Origin: Costus lasius
Taxonomy: Eukaryota; Streptophyta; Magnoliopsida; Zingiberales; Costaceae
Assembly (NCBI GenBank): GCA_027563935.2
Contig: CM050453.2
Span: forward strand, 84,170,665 to 84,234,664
DNA length: 64,000 bases
Direction: 5' to 3'
How positions within the stretch are numbered: position 1 is the first letter of the stretch; each line of letters opens with the position of its first letter. Below the pieces are notes generated by a model that was not told where the DNA came from, did not search any database, and saw only the letters and a list, made by a program, of their open reading frames with translations. A program made the position numbers and the translations under genes. Shown piece after piece: positions 55,301 through 64,000 of this stretch.

Positions 55301-56247
55301 ACTCGTAGGTCCACCTCATGCTGTCCCACCAGTCTTCTTCTCTTGAGTTCCTGTACATTTGAACAAATGTGAACTCCACATGCAGTGTCCAACACCCATG
55401 AAATAGAAGAAGATAAAACCATGACTTCCGTCACGTAAATACCTGAGCCAGAAGCGATGCTTCCCCTCTTGTCTCCTTGGAGCGCTTTACAGTCCTTTTT
55501 CCAGTGACCCAGCTGGCCACAGTGGAAACATCTGTATTCCTTTGACCGCTTAACTTTTTGCTTCAGAGCCTTGCTGTAACTCTTGACAGGGGCCTTGCCC
55601 TTCTTCCCCTTCTTCTTGTTCCTAGAAGGAACCATTAAGACAGAGGTCGAAGGCTTTCCCTTCAGAGTCTCCTCAGTAGTCAAGAGCATATTCAGCAGCT
55701 CTGCCGGAGTACAGTCGATTTTGTTCATATTAAAGTTAATGATGAACGCATCGAAAGAGGGCGGGAGAGACTGCAGAATAATGTCTACAGCAAGCTCCTG
55801 ATTCATGGTATGCCCCAGTTTCTCTAGAGCCTCCTTGTGCCCAATCATCTTGAGCACGTGAGCTCCCACTGGGCTCCCTTCATCCAGTTTGCTCTGGAAG
55901 AACAGCTTTGTCAGATTATAGCGTTCTGTCCTCGCCTGTGCAGCATACAGCATCTTGAGGTTTGCTATAATTTGTATAGCAGACATATCCTCATGCTGAC
56001 GCTGCAGCGGTGGCGTCATAGACGCTAGCATCAGGCAAGCGACATCAATGCTATCATTGACGTGCTTTTCATAAGCTTCCCGAACCGCCCTTGCGGCGTT
56101 CGGAGCGGGCTGAGGCGGTATAGCCGTCTCGAGGACATACAGTTTCCTCTCTGCCTTAAGAACAATCTTAAGGTGTCCGTACCAGTCTGAGAAGTTCGGC
56201 CCAGCAAACTTCTCCGTTTCCAGTAGGGATCGCACATTGAAGCTCAT
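52363..56247 (-). CDS. T3 gag-pol polyprotein (copia type)
   Basis: 1294 residues, no stop or frameshift. Gag, the CCHC knuckle CFHCGQLGHWKKDC (about residue 240), a protease with DTA, integrase zinc region and DD35E core (HSDVCGPF, LRSDRGGEY, NGVSERRNRT), RT with YVDD, and RNase H with GYTDAS and STTEAEY appear in that order. RT has the standard DETFSPVAMF. One extra residue precedes the protease compared with T1 (LSSSISWVLD against YSSSVSWVLD). With both LTRs, primer site and polypurine tract present, T3 may still be coding-competent. Confidence 0.95.
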   Translation of the reverse strand: MSFNVRSLLETEKFAGPNFSDWYGHLKIVLKAERKLYVLETAIPPQPAPNAARAVREAYEKHVNDSIDVACLMLASMTPPLQRQHEDMSAIQIIANLKMLYAAQARTERYNLTKLFFQSKLDEGSPVGAHVLKMIGHKEALEKLGHTMNQELAVDIILQSLPPSFDAFIINFNMNKIDCTPAELLNMLLTTEETLKGKPSTSVLMVPSRNKKKGKKGKAPVKSYSKALKQKVKRSKEYRCFHCGQLGHWKKDCKALQGDKRGSIASGSGIYVTEVMVLSSSISWVLDTACGVHICSNVQELKRRRLVGQHEVDLRVGNGARVAAVAVGDYFISLPSGLVLELNSCYFVPSITKNIISIPALVRKGFSFECNISKCILTLDNIVYATGSINNGLFMLDMECSIHNIDNKKAKYADDSTLLWHSRLGHINKKRIKRLHDYGLLGSFSYEEIDTCKACLMGKMTKSPFPHKGQRASGLLDLIHSDVCGPFSKHARGGYQYFITFTDDFSRYGYVYLMRHKSESFDKFKEFKNEVQNQLGRHIKALRSDRGGEYLSREFTDYLKECGIISQLTPLGTPQWNGVSERRNRTLLDMVRSMMSQAALPYSFWGFALETAAKVLNRVPSKAVSKTPYELWYGKQPSLTFIRIWGCEAYVKRLASGKLESRFEKCIFVGYPKETKGYYFYDPKENKVFVARTTIFLEKEFLLQEASGREIKLDENPEEGQSGQAQLDEPEPVEQVTEQPEAQISREPRRSGRIRRQPERYDGVYIIDHDEPLTYADAVSGPESARWLEAMRAEMDSMSDNRIWDLVDPPPGVIPIGCKWIFKKKIDMDGNVVTYKGRLVAKGFKQIYGIDYDETFSPVAMFKSIRILFAIAAYYDYEIWQMDVKTAFLNGNLNEDVYMTQPEGFTNPSDRHKICKLKKSIYGLKQATRSWNIRFDESVTEFGFIKNEDDPCVYKRFSGSVITFLVLYVDDILIIGNDIPEMHAVKAWLRKCFQMKDLGEAAYVLGVKIYRDRSKRLLGLCQSTYIDKVLERFHLENSKRGYLPVRHGLNLSKSQCPQTQTEKDEMDNTPYASAIGSIMYAMLCTRPDVAYGLSVTSRFQGNPGMAHWIAVKNILKYLRRTKDMFLIYGGQEELSIEGYTDASFQSDQDDFRSQSGYIFSLNGGAVVWKSFKQSIVADSTTEAEYVAASEASKEAVWIRKFVQELGVVPSSADPLVIFCDNTGAIAQAKEPRSHQKSKHIQRRFHLIREIIDHGEIKVCKVHTDDNLADPLTKPLAQQKHEKHCNNMGLRFLNH

Positions 56248-58056
56248 GGTGTTCGTTGCTGCAGGTATCTACAACAATGCAAGAACAGCAAGGTCAGTAT
56301 CAATGTTAAGAATCAATCAGGACTTAAGAATGATTCTTTTCTCACTATTTTATCTGGCTGAAAAATCCAGCAAAAACAGCCCGAAAGAGTAGAACTCTTT
56401 TAGTGAGATGGGATCCAGATTTCATACTTGGTCTCCGCGTCCCGCTCAGGCGAGATAAGATGCACAGAGAGTACAAGCACTAATCTCTGGTAGGCTGTTC
56501 CAGCCAATCGCTAACCCGTGCGATTCCCCTTCATCTGGGCAATCCAGCAGACTGTGCCAACTGAGTTGGTACAACACAATCTCTGACCCCACAGATGGCT
56601 GCCTCCATGCGCTACCATATGCGCCACATATGTAGCCTACATGGTCAAGCTGACCCGACCTACTCCCTGGACCACCACGTGCTATGCTGAGCAACGAGAA
56701 GCGATAAATCCCTTCTCTGTAACACGCAGGTGTAATCCAGCACCGTCTGAAGATAGATTGACGTGCCCACTGAGTGGGTACAACACGGCTCCAACGATAA
56801 TCAGAACAGTGAGGTTTCGCGTCAGAAGGCTTACGAGCTTGATATTTTAGCGTTGGATTTTAACGGTCTTTTATCTTCTTCACTATCATGCAATTCCTAT
56901 GGTAATAGCAGAAGATAAATAAATCATGCTGTTCTACTTATATAAACAATAAAAGAAAGCATGGATCTTATGTGGTAAAAGCCCATAGCCTAAGTAAGAC
57001 CTTAATTAACTTAAGTCTTCACTTGCTTTTCTTCATGGGACTTTTGCTGCTCATTTGGCCCAAACCAGGGCCCAAGCGCCATCTGCAGCTCAGGTGCGCC
57101 TACCAGGGAAAATGCGCCTGGTCCCAGAGTCGAACCCTAGACCTCCCACCTGGTCAAGCCTCTGCTGCAAGCGCCTCTGCCAAGTGTGCTCTGTGCTCTT
57201 GTCTGATTAACTTACAAATTAATCTATCTAGACAAGATTGACACGCAGGTCAATTACACTTTATAAATTAAATACAATGTGATACGCAGATCACAATAAT
57301 TAATTTACAACTTTAATACAGGCACGCAGGCCCCAGCACAGCACACATTTAACATGGGCAGCCCACATAAGAATAAATAAACAAGCATATGCCACAATCA
57401 AACATGTGATCCTTTCAAGAAAATAAAATTTTTGAAAAAATCCCATTGGCATCAATTTTATTTTCCTTATATGCCCTACTACCTTACAACGGTCCATTAC
57501 TAGGGATCCACTCATCCAACCTAGTCAGATCCATTGCCCTTGCATGCACCAAGTCGTAACTGACTTGAGTTGACCCAGTGGTCAACCATGCATGCGCCAG
57601 GCTGAACGACCACTATGAGGTCTGGCAAGCGGGTGTGACCCCGGGCCTAACTCATGTGCGTTCATTAGTTGTCTCAACCAGACATCGCTACACGCCTGTC
57701 TGCAGTCGACCTATAGCCACCAGGTGCTTGCGCACAGGTGCTATCTGGTCAACCCATCAAGGCTGTCAGATGGTCTGATCAGACTATCTGGATCTAACCT
57801 AGGGGATGACTTCAACCCTAATAACCCGTCTAAGGGTTTAAAGTAAGGCCTTAGATCTAATGTGGAGCGCGCATGATACAAGTTTTTGACAAAACAAAGA
57901 CTTTAACAAGCGCCTACATAAACATGAAAATACACATGCGCCAACATCTAAAAAACTAGCATGTAGTTTCGCATGTGATGACAATTAGATCTATGCATCG
58001 CAAATAAGGATCACACAGTAACATGAAGCAATCATATGAACATACAATAACAACTA
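56248..58056 (-). other. Leader of T3
   Basis: Collinear with the T1 leader. The hairpins appear on the plus strand as CCAACTGAGTTGG (56557-56569) and CCCACTGAGTGGG (56766-56778). Confidence 0.7.
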
Positions 58057-58068
58057 GCTCTGATACCA
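58057..58068 (-). other. Primer-binding site of T3, initiator tRNA-Met
   Basis: Plus strand GCTCTGATACCA, the complement of TGGTATCAGAGC, 2 bp from the LTR. Confidence 0.95.
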
Positions 58069-58070
58069 AT

Positions 58071-59755
58071 TGAGAGTCCCCTAGAACTGAAGGGGGAAAC
58101 CCTAATAGGAGGCTCAACAAAAATTTTCTAGCGGAATCTTAGGGTTTCAAAAGATCGAATGTAAGTTCATGTGATCAACTCCTTATAATGTATAAATCAG
58201 ATTAGATTCATACCATTGCCATCGATCGGATGGTGCCTTGGAAGGAAAGGCGCAAATGTTCCTTCTCCAAAGGTGACGCACACAAATGAATATGGCTTGC
58301 TCCTTTGAATCTTTGTGCTAGCAAAGCTCTTCAAAAGGTCCTTGATCGGTTGAAGGGAATGAGATGAGAGTTCTCTCCTTTTCGAATCCTTCTCCAATGC
58401 GTGAAGAAGTCGCCACCCAAGGAAGCGCCGAAAGAAGAAGGTGAGAGGCGAGAATAGAGCATGATAATCTCAACGTGAGGCGTGGTCACGATTTAGAAGT
58501 CATGGCTTCTAAAATTAGTAAACCACTTCTCCTCATGCGCCCATGAGTTTACCCAAGCGCAAATCTCTGATCTTTTGAACCATGCGCTCAAGTAATGAGC
58601 TGGTTCAATTAAATTTGGTTCAAATACCAAATTAAACCAAGCCCTCTGGTCTAGATCATAATTAAACCCTAAGGCTCCAGATCTAACCGTTCATCTCTTG
58701 ATGCTCCCGATCTCACTGATCTAGCATCTATTCTCTCGATCGAAGCTTACCGATCTCAAGCCCTAATCAATCAAACATGATCAGACCAGATCTCACTTAC
58801 AATCAGAGATCAAATCCCTTTAAACTGAACCCAAATAATTCAGTCCACACGATCTGACTTAAGTAAGCCATATCATCAATTTGTGCGACCCTGAGGGTTT
58901 CCTTTAAATGTCGGTAACGATAACTCACGTTATCACGATCACTGAGGGGTATCTAGCAACACATCATTGTCTCCCGATATAAAGGAAAGAGTCTTCCAAG
59001 ACTACACCCAAACCACAGCACAAGTGTGAATCCAATTCACAAGGCATGCAAATTTCCTTTGCCACTGGATGTTCTTATTGGACAAGCGTGTCAAGCTTGT
59101 AGCTCCAATATGATGAGCATGATTAGATCAGATGATCATAGTCATCTAGGTATGGCCATACACTTTCTCAATCATCTCATCCAGGGGGGGCCCTTTAGAA
59201 CATCACACTCCTTAAACAAGGAGACGGCAATCCTATATCTATCACTAGTGCCCTAACCTGATTCAAGCTCACCATCCAAGATAGTCTATAACCATTATGT
59301 TTCAAATGATATTGAACTACCTCAAAACAATGACAATCATCATTTAGAAAACACAAGTAATCTCAAGTCAGAGGAAATGTGCCACTTGTCGCATTCAAGG
59401 ATTATTCATATTGTGATAAGCAATTGAATATCCTAGTAGGGTCTGTCCAGTACATCCAATGTACCCATGGGTCTACATCTTATTCCATGCTCGAAGCATC
59501 CTATAAGATTAGAACACATATTAGTCTTAACCATATCAAGGCTGTCTCATGTTCACCAAGATATATCAACTAAGGACTTAACTGCATGTCAGCCTAGCTG
59601 AACAGCTTTGAGACATTATTCAGAAGTACACCTATTGCAGCAGACAATGTAACAAACTGAATAACAACCATGCCTTTATAAACATAAGAGTTTATTACAT
59701 GATACTGATACATTCCCAAGGCCTCAAACATTAGCCTTAAGGGCATACCCCAACA
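58071..59755 (-). repeat. 5' LTR of T3
   Basis: 1685 bp, ending on the plus strand in CATACCCCAACA and followed by the second CAAGG. Confidence 0.93.
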
Positions 59756-62700
59756 CAAGGCCCCTGTCAAGAACTACAGCAAGGCTCTGAAACAAAAGGT
59801 GAAGCGGTCGAAGGACAACAGGTGTTTCCACTGTGGCCAGCTGGGTCACTGGAAAAAGGACTGTAAAGCGCTCCAAGGAGACAAGAAGGGAAGCATCGCT
59901 TCTGGCTCAGGTATATTTGTGACTGAGGTCATGATATCTTCTTCTTCTATTTCATGGGTGTTGGACACTGCATGTGGAGTTCACATTTGTTCAAATGTAC
60001 AGGAACTCAAGAGAAGAAGACAGGTGGGACAGCATGAGGTGGACCTACGAGTTGGAAACGGGGCACGGGTTGCTGCTGTTGCTGTAGGGGATTATTACAT
60101 CTCATTACCATCTGGCATTGTATTAGAATTAAACAATTGTTACTTTGTACCCAGTATTACCAAAAATATTATCTCTATTCCTGCTCTTGTCAGGAAAGGG
60201 TTTTCCTTTGAATGCAAGATTTCAAAGTGTTATCTTACTCTTGATAATATTGTTTATGCTACTGGTTCAATTAACAATGGGTTATTCATGTTGGACATGG
60301 AATATTCTATACAAAACATTGATAATAAGAAAGCCAAGTATGCTGATGACAGCACCTTGCTATGGCATAGTCGTTTAGGCCATATTAACAAGAAGCGCAT
60401 TAAGCGGTTGCATGATCATGGACTACTGGGATCATTCTCCTATGAGGAGATTGATACATGCAAAGCTTGTTTAATGGGTAAAATGACGAAGGCTCCTTTT
60501 CCTCACAAAGGTCAAAGGGCTTCAGGTTTACTTGACCTTATACACAGTGATGTGTGTGGGCCATTTAGTAAACATGCCAGAGGTGGCTATTCGTACTTCA
60601 TTACCTTTACTGATGATTTCAGTAGATATGGGTATGTCTATCTGATGAGACATAAGAGTGAATCTTTTGACAAGTTCAAAGAGTTCAAGAATGAAGTACA
60701 GAATCAGCTAGGCCGAAATATCAAGGCACTTCGTTCTGATCGAGGTGGAGAATACCTAAGTCGAGAGTTTACTGACTATCTGAAGGAGTGTGGGATTATC
60801 TCACAGCTCACTCCGCCAGGAACACCACAATGGAATGGTGTGTCCGAGAGGAGGAACAGAACCTTACTGGATATGGTTCGTTCGATGATGAGTCAGGCTA
60901 CTCTACCTTACTCCTTTTGGGGATTTGCACTGGAAACAGCTGCAAAGGTACTAAACCGAGTGCCATCCAAGGCAGTTTCAAAGACTCCATATGAGTTATG
61001 GTATGGGAAACAGCCTAGCTTGACATTTATTAAGATCTGGGGTTGCGAGGCTTATGTCAAAAAGCTCGCCTCTAGGAAACTGGAGAGCAGATCTGAGAAA
61101 TGCATCTTTGTCGGTTACCCTAAGGAAACTAAGGGTTATTATTTCTACGATCCCAAAGAGAACAAGGTATTTGTTGCTCGTACGGCCATTTTTCTTGAGA
61201 AGGAGTTTCTTCTGCAAGAGGCCAGTGGGAGAGAAATAAAGCTGGATGAGAATCCAGAGGAAGGACAAAGTAGTCAAGCACAGTTGGATGAGCCTGAGCC
61301 AGTGGATCAGGTTATTGAACAACCTGAGGCTCAGATATCACGGGAACCGCGAAGATCAGGAAGGATCCGTCGACAGCCTGAGCGCTATGACGGAGTCTAC
61401 ATCATTGATAATGATGAACCCCTCACTTATGCGGATGCGGTCAGTGGACCGGAGTCAGCTAGATGGCTTGAAGCTATGCGAGCCGAGATGGACTCCATGT
61501 CAGATAACCAAGTCTGGGATTTGGTTGATCCGCCTCCGGGAGTAATCCCTATAGGCTGTAAATGGATCTTCAAGAAGAAGATTGACATGGATGGTAACGT
61601 GGTTACCTATAAAGGCAGGCTAGTAGCGAAAGGTTTCAAACAAATCTACGGGATAGATTATGATGAAACTTTCTCTCCTGTAGCCATGTTCAAGTCTATT
61701 CGGATTCTTTTCGCGATAGCAGCATATTACGATTATGAGATCTGGCAGATGGATGTGAAGACCGCTTTCCTTAATGGAAAACTGGATGAGGATGTGTATA
61801 TGACACAACCTGAAGGTTTCACTAATCCATCAGATCGTCATAAAATATGCAAGTTAAAGAAGTCCATTTATGGACTTAAGCAAGCATCTAGAAGCTGGAA
61901 TATTCATTTTGATGAATCAATCTCTGAGTTTGGTTTCATCAAGAACGAAGATGACCCGTGTGTATATAAGAGGTTTAGTGGGAGCGTGATTACTTTCCTA
62001 GTCCTCTACGTCGATGATATCTTAATCATTGGAAACGATATTCCTGAACTGCATGCTGTTAAGGCATGGTTAGGAAAATGTTTTCAGATGAAAGATCTAG
62101 GAGAAGCAGCCTATGTATTAGGTGTGAAGATCTACAGGGATAGATCTAAGAGGCTTCTCGGGCTGTGCCAGAGTACTTACATCAATAAAGTCCTGGAGAG
62201 ATTTCATTTAGAGAATTCTAAAAGAGGATATCTTCCAGTCAGACATGGTCTGAATCTTTCAAAGAGTCAGTGTCCACAAACACAGACTGAGAAAGATGAA
62301 ATGGACAATACGCCTTATGCTTCGGCTATTGGGTCCATTATGTATGCGATGTTGTGTACTCGCCCAGACGTTGCTTACGGGTTAAGCGTGACCAGTCGAT
62401 TCCAAAGTAATCCAGGTCAGGCACACTGGATTGTGGTCAAGAACATTTTAAAATATCTGCGGAGGACCAAAGATATGTTCTTGATATATGGTGGTCAGGA
62501 AGAACTCAGTATTGAAGGATATACTGATGCTTCGTTCCAGTCGGACCAGGATGATTTCCGATCGCAATCAGGCTATGTTTTTAGCTTGAATGGTAGAGCA
62601 GTGGTGTGGAAAAGTTTCAAACAGTCAACTGTTGCTGATTCCACAACAGAAGCCGAGTATGTTGCAGCCTCGGAAACATCCAAGGAGGCAGTGTGGATTC

Positions 62701-62990
62701 GTAAGTTCATTCAGGAACTTGGTGTTGTTCCTTCGAGTGCAGATCCTTTGGTTATCTTCTGTGATAACACTGGAGCTATAGCACAAGCAAAGGAACCACG
62801 GTCGCACCAGAAGTCCAAGCACATACAGAGACGGTTTCACTTGATCCGGGAGATCATTGATCGAGGCGAGATCAAAATCTACAAGGTTCATACAGACGAC
62901 AATCTGGCTGACCCGCTTACCAAGCCTCTGGCGCAGCAGAAGCATGAGAAGCACTGTAATAATATGGGTTTGAGATTTCTCAACCATTAG
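59756..62990 (+). pseudogene. T2 gag-pol, part after T3
   Basis: Continues the T2 frame from the second CAAGG. Zinc knuckle, protease (DTA), integrase (DD35E), RT (YVDD) and RNase H are all open over more than 1060 codons to a stop at 62990. There is no start codon of its own; the first in-frame codons are the middle of Gag. Differences from T1 and T3 are scattered (for example RAVVW for GAVVW in RNase H). Confidence 0.92.
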
Positions 62991-63010
62991 ATTAAGTGCA
63001 AGTGGGAGAT

Positions 63011-64000
63011 TGTTGGGGTATGCCCTTAAGGCTAATGTTTGAGGCCTTGGGATTGTATCAGTATCATGTATATAAACTTTTATGTTTATAAAGGCAATGG
63101 TTGTTATTCAGTATATTGCATTGTCTGCTGCAATATGTATACTTCTGAATAATGTCTCAAAGCTGTTCCGCTAGGCTGACATGCATATGTCCTTAGTCGA
63201 GATATCTTGGTGAACATGAGACAGCCTTGATATGATTGAGACTAATATGTGTTCTAATCTTATAGGATGCTTCGTGCATGGAATAAGATGTAGACTCATA
63301 GGTACATTGGATGTACTGGACAGACCCTACTAGGATATTCAATTGCTTGTCACAATGTGAATAATCCTTGTTTGCATCAAGTGGCACATGTCCTTTGACT
63401 TGAGATCACTTGTGTTTCTAAATGATGATTGTCATTGTTTTGAGGTAGTTCAATATCATTTGAAATATAATGGTTATAGACTATCTTGGATAATGATTAT
63501 GATTCAGGTTAGGGCACTAGTGATAGATATAGGATTGCCGTCTCCTTGTTGAAGGAGTGTGATGTTCTATAGGGGCCCCCTAGATGAGATGATTGTGAAA
63601 GTGTATGGCCATACCCAGGTGACTATGTTCATCTGATCTGATCATGCTCATCATATTGGAGTTACAAGCTTGACCCGCTTGTCCAATAAGAACATCCAGT
63701 AGGCAAAGGATACATGCATGCCTTGTGAAGTTGATTCACACTTGTGCTGTGGTTTGGGTGTAGTCTTGGAAGACTTTTTCCTTTATATCGGGAGACAGTG
63801 ATGTGTTGCTAGATACCCCTCACTGGTCGTGATAACGTAAGTTATCGTTACCGACATTTAAAGGAAACCCTCAGGGTCACACAATTTGGTGATATGGCTT
63901 TCTTGAGTCAGATCGTGTGGACTGAATTGTTTTGATTCAGTTTAAAGGAGTTTAAACTCTGATTGTAAGTGAGATCTGGTCTGGTCATGTTTGATTGATT
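63011..64000 (+). repeat. 3' LTR of T2, cut by window end
   Basis: Starts TGTTGGGGTATGCCC right after the polypurine tract CAAGTGGGAGAT. The first 990 bp match 46552 onward with about seven substitutions. Confidence 0.92.

Larger units (their letters stand above)
50659..59755 (-). mobile_element. T3: complete Ty1/copia element of the T1 family, TSD CAAGG
   Basis: 9097 bp in minus orientation with two LTRs (50659-52342 and 58071-59755), primer site (58057-58068), leader and an uninterrupted 1294-codon polyprotein. By eye the LTRs differ at about nine positions plus one indel, which makes it older than T1. It is inserted in T2 gag, antiparallel to T2. Confidence 0.95.
44104..64000 (+). mobile_element. 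K1: Ty1/copia element of a second family, right part outside window
   Basis: A 5' LTR (44104-46330), a primer-binding site (46332-46343) and about 210 bp of leader are visible before T2 interrupts it at 46552. The left flank is ATCTC (44099-44103); the matching right duplication lies outside the window. It is inserted in the gag-protease linker of H. Confidence 0.8.
46552..64000 (+). mobile_element. T2: Ty1/copia element of the T1 family, split by T3, right end outside window
   Basis: 5' LTR (46552-48237), primer site (48240-48251), leader, gag-pol in two pieces (50004-50658 and 59756-62990) separated by T3, and the first 990 bp of the 3' LTR from 63011. By eye the overlapping LTR parts differ at about seven positions. 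It is inserted in the K1 leader. A nonsense codon in gag and the T3 insertion make it inactive. Confidence 0.92.

Noticed and set aside
1..64000. Host plant genes
   Set aside because: Every long open frame is explained by gag, pol or ORF2 of a retroelement; the rest falls in LTRs, leaders or untranslated parts.

Overview
This is plant nuclear intergenic DNA from a repeat-rich, probably large genome. I recognise no host gene, tRNA, rRNA or CRISPR array. Almost every base can be assigned to LTR retrotransposons. The species cannot be read from the sequence.

The window behaves as one old Ty3/gypsy element of Athila type (called H here, minus strand) that later elements have blown apart. H survives as islands: 3' LTR pieces (about 7300-7541 and 12710-12981), 3' untranslated DNA (12982-14060), a post-pol reading frame here called ORF2 in four pieces (14061-14203, 23337-23740, 25690-26379, 38915-39274), the pol-ORF2 spacer (39275-40203), a decayed pol (about 40250-43727) and the start of the gag-protease linker (to 44103). 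The guests are A1 (before 1 to about 7299, minus, gypsy without pol), A2 (7542-12709, minus, gypsy without pol, flanked by GTTCA), T1 (14204-23331, plus, intact Ty1/copia, GCTCT), S1 (23741-25689, solo copia LTR, GTACT), A3 (26380-38909, minus, Athila-type with full but decayed coding region, AATTG, itself carrying truncated solo LTR S2), and K1 (44104 to beyond 64000, copia). K1 contains T2 (46552 to beyond 64000, copia), and T2 contains T3 (50659-59755, copia, minus, CAAGG). The right side is therefore four levels deep: H > K1 > T2 > T3.

Two chemistries are present. T1, T2 and T3 are one copia family: LTRs of about 1685 bp, a primer-binding site matching initiator tRNA-Met, a 1.8-kb leader and a gag-pol polyprotein of about 1293 residues ordered Gag, protease, integrase, RT, RNase H. 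The gypsy elements A1 and A3 have primer sites matching tRNA-Asp. H and A3 have the order Gag, protease, RT, RNase H, integrase, then an extra ORF2 resembling the Athila ORF1-type domain.

The most unusual signal is in the gypsy elements. Each of the four has its own version of a roughly 70-bp palindrome-bearing repeat, and the version is shared between that element's LTR and its spacer before ORF2 while differing from element to element. A TATA-like box follows the spacer array in two of them. Other signals are a conserved hairpin between ORF2 and the polypurine tract, covarying hairpins in the copia leader, a gag-protease-only element with a miniature ORF2, and two opposed copia copies forming a very long inverted repeat.
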